Assembly: GCA_903927415.1 (NCBI GenBank)
Contig: CAIYMZ010000115.1
Coordinates: 1 to 50,968, forward strand
Reading direction: 5' to 3'
Length of the DNA: 50,968 bases
From: an uncultured Alphaproteobacteria bacterium
GTDB taxonomy: Bacteria > Pseudomonadota > Alphaproteobacteria > Rickettsiales > UBA1997
Shown: piece by piece, positions 45,033 through 50,968 of the stretch
How the letters are laid out: the number at the start of each line of letters is the position of its first letter
Numbering within the stretch: the first letter of the stretch is position 1
Notes under the pieces: generated by a model
What the model was told of the DNA's origin: nothing
The model's input: the letters and a program-made list of their open reading frames with translations, nothing else
Databases searched by the model: none
Position numbers and translations under genes: made by a program

Positions 45033-47063
45033 ATGACCACCCTCTCAATCAACGGCAAATCTGTCCAGGTTCCGGATGGCATCACCATCATCCAAGCCTG
45101 CGAAATTGCTGATGTCGAAATCCCGCGCTTCTGCTACCACGAACGCTTAGCCATCGCCGGAAATTGTCGCATGTGTTTGGTTGAAGTCGCCGGCGGTCCG
45201 CCAAAGCCCGTGGCTTCTTGCGCCATGCCAGTCACTGAAGGAATGCAAGTTTTCACCGACACACCTATGGTCAAAAAAGCGCGTGAAGGGGTAATGGAAT
45301 TTTTGCTCGCTAATCATCCGCTTGATTGCCCAATTTGCGATCAAGGTGGAGAGTGTGATTTGCAAGATCAGGCCTACCAATACGGAGCCGGAAAAAGTGA
45401 ATATCACGAACATAAGCGCGCCGTAAAAGACAAAAACATGGGGCCGCTCGTCAAAACCCAAATGACACGCTGCATCCACTGCACACGCTGCGTGCGCTTC
45501 ATTGAAGATGTTGCAGGAACAGTAGAAATTGGCGCCATCGGTCGCGGCGAAAGCATGGAAATCACCACTTATCTCGAGCAAAATTTAAAATCAGAATTGT
45601 CAGGAAACATCATCGACCTCTGTCCCGTCGGCGCTCTCACCTCTAAACCTTACGCCTTCAAAGCCAGAAGTTGGGAATTGCGAAAAACCGAAAGCATCGA
45701 CGTGATGGATGCGGTTGGAAGCAACATCCGCATTGATTCGCGCGGTGTTGAAGTGATGCGAATTTTGCCGCGCTTGAATGAAGAAATTAACGAAGAATGG
45801 ATATCGGACAAAACGCGTTTTTGCTGCGACGGCCTAAAATATCAGCGCCTCGACAAGGCTTACGTGAAGCGCGATAAAAAACTTCAGCCCGTAAATTTTT
45901 CCGAAGCAATCTCGGAAGTCGCAAAAAAAATAAAATCGGTTCAAGCCAATGAAATCGCGGCTTTAACCGGACAACTCTCCGCTGCCGAAGAAATTTTCGC
46001 GCTAAGAAAATTGCTCGAAAAACTCGGCGTAAAAAATTTTGACTGTCGCCTTAGCGGCGAAAAATTAAGCGCCGACGATCGCGCTTCTTACCTCTTCAAC
46101 ACGAGAATTGCCGGAATTGATTCGGCTGATGCCTGCTTATTAATCGGCGTAAATCCGCGCAAAGATGCGCCAATTTTAAATGCCAGAATCAGAAAAAGAT
46201 TCTTGAGCAAAAAATTAAAAATAGCGGCGATTGGCTGTAACACTGATCTCACCTATGCTTACAAAAATTTGGGTGACGATGTTTCGGCGCTGAAAGAAAT
46301 TTTGGATGGTCGCGGAGAATTCGCTGAGATTCTCAAAAATTCTAAAAACCCGATGATCATCTTAGGCCATGACATGCTTGCTCACACCGATGGTGATTTA
46401 ATTTTAACTTACGCCAAAAAAATCGCCGAAAAATTCAACATGCTTCGCGAAGATTGGAATGGCTTCAATTTTTTATCGAAATCAACCGGCCTACTAAATG
46501 GCCTCACAACTGGCTTCGTCGGCTCTTCAAATGTTCCAGAAATTTTAAACAAAGCTGAAAATGGCGAAATTAAAATCGTAATTTTGCACGGAGTTGACGA
46601 CGAAATCGATTTCGAAAAATTAGAAAAAACTTTTGTGATTTACATCGGAAGCCACGGCGATCGTGGCGCGCATATTGCTGACGTAATTCTGCCAGCGGCA
46701 GCTTACAGCGAAAAAGATGCGATTTACGTCAATCTTGAGGGGCGTCCGCAAAGCACTGTTTGCGCCTCTTCAACGCTTGGTGAGGCAAAAGAAGATGCTG
46801 AAATTATTTTGGAACTCGCGCAAAAACTTCACATCGATCTTGGATTTAAAAACATTGCCGGCCTTAGGAAAGCGCTGTCTAACGAACATTTAATTTTTAA
46901 AGATTTAGAAAAAATTTCTCCTGCAATTTGGAAAAAATCCGCTGAGTTAGAAGGAGATTTTTTCAACCAAAAAATCGCGATTAAAGATTTCGATTTTTAC
47001 CTCACTAACCCAATCGCTCGAGCTTCTCGCACGTTGAATAAATGCAGCGCAGAACTTTCGTAA
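45033..47063 (+). CDS. nuoG: NADH-quinone oxidoreductase subunit G
   Basis: Iron-sulfur subunit of the peripheral arm of complex I. The chain from ATG 45033 has 676 residues. Cluster ligands are visible: C34, C45, C48 and C63 ([2Fe-2S]); H95, C99, C102 and C108 (the His-ligated 4Fe cluster, HPLDCPICDQGGECDLQD); and C147, C150, C153 in RCIHCTRCVRF with a later Cys in IIDLCPVGALTSKPY. The molybdopterin-oxidoreductase-like domain follows. The other nuo genes are not adjacent. No ribosome site is obvious. It lies 80 bases before rpsP. Confidence 0.95.
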   Translation: MTTLSINGKSVQVPDGITIIQACEIADVEIPRFCYHERLAIAGNCRMCLVEVAGGPPKPVASCAMPVTEGMQVFTDTPMVKKAREGVMEFLLANHPLDCPICDQGGECDLQDQAYQYGAGKSEYHEHKRAVKDKNMGPLVKTQMTRCIHCTRCVRFIEDVAGTVEIGAIGRGESMEITTYLEQNLKSELSGNIIDLCPVGALTSKPYAFKARSWELRKTESIDVMDAVGSNIRIDSRGVEVMRILPRLNEEINEEWISDKTRFCCDGLKYQRLDKAYVKRDKKLQPVNFSEAISEVAKKIKSVQANEIAALTGQLSAAEEIFALRKLLEKLGVKNFDCRLSGEKLSADDRASYLFNTRIAGIDSADACLLIGVNPRKDAPILNARIRKRFLSKKLKIAAIGCNTDLTYAYKNLGDDVSALKEILDGRGEFAEILKNSKNPMIILGHDMLAHTDGDLILTYAKKIAEKFNMLREDWNGFNFLSKSTGLLNGLTTGFVGSSNVPEILNKAENGEIKIVILHGVDDEIDFEKLEKTFVIYIGSHGDRGAHIADVILPAAAYSEKDAIYVNLEGRPQSTVCASSTLGEAKEDAEIILELAQKLHIDLGFKNIAGLRKALSNEHLIFKDLEKISPAIWKKSAELEGDFFNQKIAIKDFDFYLTNPIARASRTLNKCSAELS

Positions 47064-47142
47064 AACCACTTGCAAAAAAACTTTCGCTTCATAGCTTGCC
47101 GCGCTCCTCACCGTCAGTCACTTTCAAAATAAATTTAAAAAA

Positions 47143-47502
47143 ATGTTAAAAATTCGTCTCTCTAGAGGCGGCAGAAAAAATTTGCCCTTCTATCGCATCT
47201 TAGTCACTAACCACACTTCTCCGCGGGATTCCAAATTTCTTGAAAAGGTTGGCACTTACAACCCATTGCTTGCTGACGATAAAGAAAGTCGCGTCACCAT
47301 CAATAAAGAACGCATCGAACATTGGCTTTCAGTTGGTGCAAAACCAACAGAAAAAGTTGCAAAATTTTTGATCTCTCTTGGTGTTAAAGGCGCTGAAAAA
47401 TACAAACCTGATTTCAAACCAAAGGCCAAAGGCACTAGCTTGAAGAAAAAGGCTTTGGAAAAATTAGCGAAGGCTAATGAAGCTGCAACTGCAGCAGCGT
47501 AG
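47143..47502 (+). CDS. rpsP: 30S ribosomal protein S16
   Basis: Small-subunit assembly protein. KIRLSRGGRKNLPFYRILVTNHTSPRDSKFLEKVGTYNPL and RIEHWLSVGAKPTEKVAKFL are the S16 signature. The 119 residues include a basic, Ala-rich tail (PKAKGTSLKKKALEKLAKANEAATAAA) beyond the roughly 80-residue core, as is usual for alphaproteobacteria. rimM and trmD, frequent neighbours, are absent. A strong terminator follows at once. Confidence 0.97.
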   Translation: MLKIRLSRGGRKNLPFYRILVTNHTSPRDSKFLEKVGTYNPLLADDKESRVTINKERIEHWLSVGAKPTEKVAKFLISLGVKGAEKYKPDFKPKAKGTSLKKKALEKLAKANEAATAAA

Positions 47503-47508
47503 GCTATA

Positions 47509-47536
47509 AGGGCGGGTAAATCCCGCCCTTTTTTTT
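47509..47536 (+). terminator. Rho-independent terminator after rpsP
   Basis: AAGGGCGGG and CCCGCCCTT form a stem with a TAAAT loop followed by eight T. It starts seven bases past the rpsP stop. Confidence 0.95.
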
Positions 47537-47540
47537 GTCC

Positions 47541-47691
47541 ATACCCATTCAAGTTGAAGAAGCCGAACTCATTTTGGAGTTCGTCATTGCGAGCAAAGCG
47601 CGGCAATCCACGCGTTCCAACCAACTGGATTGCTTCGCTAACGCTCGCAATGGCGGAACTCAAGATCGGTATTTTGAATCAGTTTGGGTAT
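47541..47691. repeat. 151-bp palindromic element between rpsP and rdgB
   Basis: The ends ATACCC and GGGTAT pair. The arms carry TTCAAGTTGAA..CCGA on the left and TCGG..TTGAATCA on the right, GAGTTC and GGAACTC, CATTGCGAGC and GCTCGCAATG, and GGCAATCCA and TGGATTGC. The core is of the GTCATTGCGAGC type. The outer ATACCCATTCAAGTTGAAG module reappears at 50882-50901 ahead of a different core. Confidence 0.8.
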
Positions 47692-47695
47692 AAAT

Positions 47696-48307
47696 ATGAA
47701 ATTCGAAAAAAAAATTCTCATCGCCACCAACAATAGAGGTAAATACTTCGAGATCAAATCTCTCCTCAAAAGCATCAACATCGAATCAGTTCCAACATTC
47801 CAATTTAACCTCGAAGAGCCGGAAGAAACTGGAAAAACTTTCGCCGAAAATTCTCTCATCAAAGCAAAATTTTACGCTCAAAAAACAGGATTAGTTTCTC
47901 TTGCTGATGATTCCGGATTATGCGCCTCCGCCATGAATGGCGCGCCAGGAATTCATTCGGCGCGTTTTGCGCTTGATGAGAAAGGTGAAAAAAATTTCCC
48001 CGCAGCTTTCAAAAAAATCTCCGAAAAAATTTCAGAAAATCCTCGCGCTCACTTCATTTGCAATCTTGCAATTTTTGATCCTAAAACAAATTTTGAAATT
48101 TTTTTTGAAGGAAGAGTTGACGGGACACTAACCTTCCCAGCTCGCGGAAATCAAGGCTTCGGCTATGATCCGATCTTCATCAAAAATGGAATGAAAAAAA
48201 CTTTTGGCGAAATTTCTGCAGAAGAAAAAGATAAAATTTCCCACCGCGCTGAAGCATTCAAGAAGTTAAAAAACTGGCTTGTAAACCAAGCTCAACTTCC
48301 TATCTAA
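47696..48307 (+). CDS. rdgB: dITP/XTP pyrophosphatase
   Basis: Ham1-family enzyme that removes non-canonical purine nucleotides (ITP, dITP, XTP). ILIATNNRGKYFEIKSLL near the start, LADDSGLCASAMNGAPGIHSARFA in the centre and GNQGFGYDPIFI near the C-terminus are diagnostic, and the final ISHRAEAFKKL fits. The ATG at 47696 gives 203 residues; a TTG at 47684 lies inside the palindromic repeat arm and is less likely. The repeat ends only four bases before this ATG, so it forms most of the 5 prime region. Confidence 0.94.
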   Translation: MKFEKKILIATNNRGKYFEIKSLLKSINIESVPTFQFNLEEPEETGKTFAENSLIKAKFYAQKTGLVSLADDSGLCASAMNGAPGIHSARFALDEKGEKNFPAAFKKISEKISENPRAHFICNLAIFDPKTNFEIFFEGRVDGTLTFPARGNQGFGYDPIFIKNGMKKTFGEISAEEKDKISHRAEAFKKLKNWLVNQAQLPI

Positions 48308-48357
48308 ACCTCTCTCCTATCGGTCAACTGACAACCAACAACCGGCAATTAGATTCC

Positions 48358-49482
48358 ATGTCCAAACGCGATTACTACGAAATTCTTGGCGTCACAAAAA
48401 ACTCTTCGGACGACGAAATAAAAAAATCCTACCGCAAGCTGGCGATGCAGTATCATCCTGATCGCAATCCAGAAAATAAAGAGGCGGAAGCTAAATTCAA
48501 AGAAGCGACCGAGGCTTACGAGGTTTTAAAAGACGCGCAGAAAAAAGCGGCTTACGATCAATTTGGTCATCAGGCTTTTGGTCAAGGCGGAGGTCACAGC
48601 GGTGGACAAGGACACGGCTTCGAAGGCTTCGACTTTAACGACATTTTCAGCAACTTTTCTGATATTTTCGGCGAAATGGGCGGACGCCAAACTAAAAAAA
48701 GAAGCGCGGCGCAACGTGGCAGCGACATCCGCTACAATCTAGAAATTTCATTGGAAGAAGCATTTCGCGGCACGGTAGAAAAAATTTCCTTCACCATCCC
48801 ATCAACTTGTGAAAGCTGTCATGGCGCTGGCGGAGAAAAATCTGATATTTGTGGCACTTGCAAAGGAAATGGCAAAATGCGAGCGCAGCAAGGTTTTTTC
48901 ATCGTTGAGCGCACTTGCACAACTTGCAGCGGTTCAGGCCAAGTAATAAAAAATCCGTGCAAAACCTGCCGAGGCGAGGGTCGAGTCAATAAAGAAAAAA
49001 CCTTATCGGTAAAAATTCCGGCGGGAGTTGAAGAAGGAAATCGCATTCGCTTAAGCGGTGAAGGCGAAGCCGGATCACGTGGTGGCACTGCTGGAGATCT
49101 CTACGTTTACATCACGATTCGCAAACACCAATTTTTTACGCGCAAAACCGATGATATTCATTTTGAAATACCGCTGAAATTCACGACAGCAGCACTTGGT
49201 GGCGCCATCGAAATTCCAACAATTGACGGCACAAAAGCGAAATTACAAATTCCCGAGGGCGCACAAAATGGAGATAATTTCCGCTTAAAATCAAAAGGCA
49301 TGAGTGTGATAAATTCTGGCGGCCGTAGGGGTGACATGTATGTCAAAATCAACATCGAAACACCGGTGAAGCTTTCGGGAGATGAGCGCGAATTGTTGAT
49401 GAAGCTGGATAAACTGATGATTGCGAAGGCGAGTAATCCAAAATCGGAAAGTTTTTTTAAGAAGGTGACGGACTTTTTTTAA
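48358..49482 (+). CDS. dnaJ: chaperone DnaJ
   Basis: Type I Hsp40 co-chaperone that stimulates DnaK. The J domain has the HPD motif at 33-35 (YHPDRNPEN). A Gly/Phe-rich linker is at about 70-115. The zinc domain at about 150-215 has four CxxCxGxG-like repeats (CESCHGAG, CGTCKGNG, CTTCSGSG, CKTCRGEG), and the C-terminal substrate domain runs to 374. All parts are intact. dnaK, usually just upstream, is absent; rdgB precedes it by 50 bases. Confidence 0.97.
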   Translation: MSKRDYYEILGVTKNSSDDEIKKSYRKLAMQYHPDRNPENKEAEAKFKEATEAYEVLKDAQKKAAYDQFGHQAFGQGGGHSGGQGHGFEGFDFNDIFSNFSDIFGEMGGRQTKKRSAAQRGSDIRYNLEISLEEAFRGTVEKISFTIPSTCESCHGAGGEKSDICGTCKGNGKMRAQQGFFIVERTCTTCSGSGQVIKNPCKTCRGEGRVNKEKTLSVKIPAGVEEGNRIRLSGEGEAGSRGGTAGDLYVYITIRKHQFFTRKTDDIHFEIPLKFTTAALGGAIEIPTIDGTKAKLQIPEGAQNGDNFRLKSKGMSVINSGGRRGDMYVKINIETPVKLSGDERELLMKLDKLMIAKASNPKSESFFKKVTDFF

Positions 49483-49499
49483 AAAATTTAAAAAAAATC

Positions 49500-49674
49500 C
49501 GTCATCCTTGGCCTGAAAGGCCGAGGATCTCGTGAGATTAGCTTCAGAGCTCTCAACGCCAGACGGAGTTTGTAACTCCGTCTGAATGTTCATTTCCATC
49601 TCTAGCTTTAACTGAACATGAGGACGGAGTTACAAACTCCGTCCTGCTTCGGTCATTCTGACTCAAGGATGACG
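49500..49674. repeat. nested palindromic repeats between dnaJ and rlmN
   Basis: The outer arms, CGTCATCCTTGGCC..GGATCTCGTGAG at 49500-49536 and ACTCAAGGATGACG at 49661-49674, belong to the same family as the perfect palindrome at 17900-17988. Within them, at 49561-49645, is an intact double-hairpin GACGGAGTT..AACTCCGTC unit, the family also found at 1083-1167. One repeat appears to have entered the other. Confidence 0.75.
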
Positions 49675-50736
49675 ATTATATTTTTTCTCCCTCTCCGACT
49701 CCGACTTCAACTGTCCGCAAGCCGCTAAAACATCATCTCCGCGCGTCTTTCTAATCGGCGAAATTAAATCGGCATCTTTCAAAATTTTTTGGAATTTTTG
49801 GATTTGCAAAAGCGCAGTGCGATCATATTCACAGCCATTCCACGGGTTGAAGGGAATTAAATTTATTTTCACATTCAGGTTAAATTTCTTGATGAGCTTG
49901 ATCAATTCTTGGGCGTGAATTTCTTGGTCATTTTTGCCGGCAAGCATCACATATTCGAAAGTGATTTTTTGCTGCGGATTTTCACGATTATAAATTTTGC
50001 AAGCAGCCAAAAGTTCAGCGAGCGGATATTTTTTATTGATGGCCATGATGTCCGTGCGAAGCGCGTCATTCGTGGCATGAAGCGAGATCGCCAAATTCGT
50101 TTTCAACTCTTTCGAGCAACGTAAAATTTCCGGAACAAGTCCCGAAGTTGAGATCGTAATTTTGCGCGCCGATAAATCTAAGCCGTCAACATCATTCAAA
50201 ATTTTCACCGCCTTGGCAACATTTTCGTAATTAAAAAAAGGCTCGCCCATGCCCATGAACACTATATTGGTCAGCTTCCGAGTTTTTTTGTCCCAGTCAG
50301 AAATTAAATCTTTAGCGAGTAAAATCTGCGCGATGATTTCGTGAAATTCCAAATTGCGCACCCAAGTTTGCGTGCCGGTGTGGCAGAATTTACAAGCCAA
50401 TGTGCAGCCGACTTGCGATGAGATGCAGAGCGTGCCGCGAGTCTCTTCCGGAATGTAAACCACCTCAACTTCTCGACCATCCTCAAATTTCACCAACCAT
50501 TTTCGCGTGCCGTCAAATGAGGTTAAATCTTTAGAAATTTCCGGCCGAGAAAGTGAAAAATTTTCGGATAATTTTTGCCGCATTTCCTGCGAAATATTCG
50601 TCATCTCCTCGAAAGATTTTACACCGCGCGCATAAATCCAATTCCAAATCTGCTTAGCGCGAAATGGCTTTTCGCCTAGGTTGGCGAGGCCTGCTTCGAG
50701 CTCTTGTTTGGTAAAATGAGTGAGATTTTTAATCAC
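49663..50736 (-). CDS. rlmN: dual-specificity RNA methyltransferase RlmN
   Basis: Radical-SAM enzyme that makes m2A2503 in 23S rRNA and m2A37 in tRNA. The cluster motif CTLACKFC has C111, C115 and C118. GTLCISSQVG precedes it, GMGEPFFNY follows, and KFNLNVKINLIPFNPWNG with VLAACGQL (the methyl-carrying cysteine near the C-terminus) completes the family pattern. The start is GTG 50736; no good ATG exists. The 357 residues are usual. It follows the small basic ORF by three bases. Its 3 prime end reads into the arm of the repeat at 49500-49674. Confidence 0.95.
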   Translation of the reverse strand: MIKNLTHFTKQELEAGLANLGEKPFRAKQIWNWIYARGVKSFEEMTNISQEMRQKLSENFSLSRPEISKDLTSFDGTRKWLVKFEDGREVEVVYIPEETRGTLCISSQVGCTLACKFCHTGTQTWVRNLEFHEIIAQILLAKDLISDWDKKTRKLTNIVFMGMGEPFFNYENVAKAVKILNDVDGLDLSARKITISTSGLVPEILRCSKELKTNLAISLHATNDALRTDIMAINKKYPLAELLAACKIYNRENPQQKITFEYVMLAGKNDQEIHAQELIKLIKKFNLNVKINLIPFNPWNGCEYDRTALLQIQKFQKILKDADLISPIRKTRGDDVLAACGQLKSESEREKKYNRHP

Positions 50737-50739
50737 ATC

Positions 50740-50868
50740 TTAAGCGGGTTTATTTATTTCCTTTTTGGCCTGGCGTCGAATTTTTTTATTCAATTCTTTC
50801 GCCTGTTTTTTGTTGCGATGTTTGTTCCAAGAAGCGGAGTGTTTTAGTTTTTTTAAGTCGTTACTCAT
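50740..50868 (-). CDS. small very basic protein (42 aa) ahead of rlmN
   Basis: A short ORF, MSNDLKKLKHSASWNKH... ending EINKPA, with about a third Lys and Arg residues and no acidic cluster. It has no signal or TM segment. It ends three bases from the rlmN start in the same direction, so it is probably cotranscribed. I recognise no family. Its size and charge are those of a nucleic-acid or ribosome-binding peptide. It could also be a leader ORF for rlmN. Confidence 0.5.
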   Translation of the reverse strand: MSNDLKKLKHSASWNKHRNKKQAKELNKKIRRQAKKEINKPA

Positions 50869-50876
50869 GGTGTTTG

Positions 50877-50950
50877 ACTATACTCTTTCAAGTTGAAGAT
50901 ACCGATTTCCTTTTCATCTTTCTGGACCCCGCAACAAGTGCGGGGTGACA
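50877..50950. repeat. palindromic repeat copy with swapped module at window end
   Basis: ATACTCTTTCAAGTTGAAGA and TACCGATTTCC resemble the outer arm of the 47541 element. They are followed by TGGACCCCGCAACAAGTGCG and GGGTGACA, the core of the 1.8 kb element. The copy probably continues beyond the window. Confidence 0.7.
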
Positions 50951-50968
50951 ACTCATACTCAGTGTCAC

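Overview
The window looks like a stretch of chromosome from a low-GC alphaproteobacterium, most probably a member of, or close relative of, the Rickettsiales. The reasons are the AT-rich composition, scattered vir-type type IV secretion genes (virB4 and virB6 adjacent, virB2 about 12 kb away), an AmpG-like permease of the kind common in that order, single-copy alphaproteobacterial housekeeping genes in short operons, and palindromic repeats that invade coding sequences in frame as Rickettsia palindromic elements do. The cysteine (cysE, cysK), glutathione (gshB), D-amino acid (dat), metC-type and enolase genes point to a metabolically richer lineage than Rickettsia itself. This placement is inference from gene content; no phylogeny was run.

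Layout. 0-4 kb: cysK and cysE, then tolB and hslV on the minus strand. 4-11 kb: an AmpG-like permease, virB4 and virB6 in one direction, ending beside a convergent tRNA-Thr(GGT). 11-17 kb: a small lipoprotein and ubiE, divergent queA, a lipoprotein with a glycosyltransferase, then a plus-strand run dsbA-like, mlaF-like and a pilin-like LamG protein. 17-26 kb: D-amino acid transaminase, enolase, tgt, a TlpA/DsbE-like protein, rpmB, virB2, murB-trmB-rpiB, rplM-rpsI and a GNAT acetyltransferase. 26-33 kb: gshB with a secreted transglutaminase-like protein, a possible beta-barrel protein, and corC-ybeY-hemH-znuB in tightly overlapping order. 33-41 kb, plus strand: a charged one-TM protein, pdhA-pdhB, ftsB-like, a polyprenol/diacylglycerol kinase-like protein, dnaG and rpoD. 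41-51 kb: metC-like, hinT and an Abi-family protein with two HEPN-type motifs, a secreted cyclophilin, ssb, nuoG, rpsP, rdgB, dnaJ, rlmN and a small basic ORF.

How the genes work together. The central functions are replication and transcription (dnaG, rpoD, ssb), translation and tRNA modification (rpmB, rplM, rpsI, rpsP, trmB, queA, tgt, rlmN, ybeY), energy metabolism (pdhAB, nuoG, eno, ubiE, hemH), envelope biogenesis (tolB, murB, mlaF, dat, a WaaE-like transferase, an AmpG-like permease) and proteostasis (hslV, dnaJ, cyclophilin, DsbA-like and TlpA-like oxidoreductases). The T4SS genes and the Abi-family gene are the accessory part.

The most unusual signal is the repeat content. Several families of 60-210 bp imperfect palindromes sit between genes. 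They share interchangeable arms and cores, and some are nested in others. Related palindromic segments lie in frame inside three conserved genes: enolase, ubiE and trmB. The enolase insert resembles an intergenic element at 41.2 kb, so one mobile repeat family appears to occupy both coding and non-coding sites.
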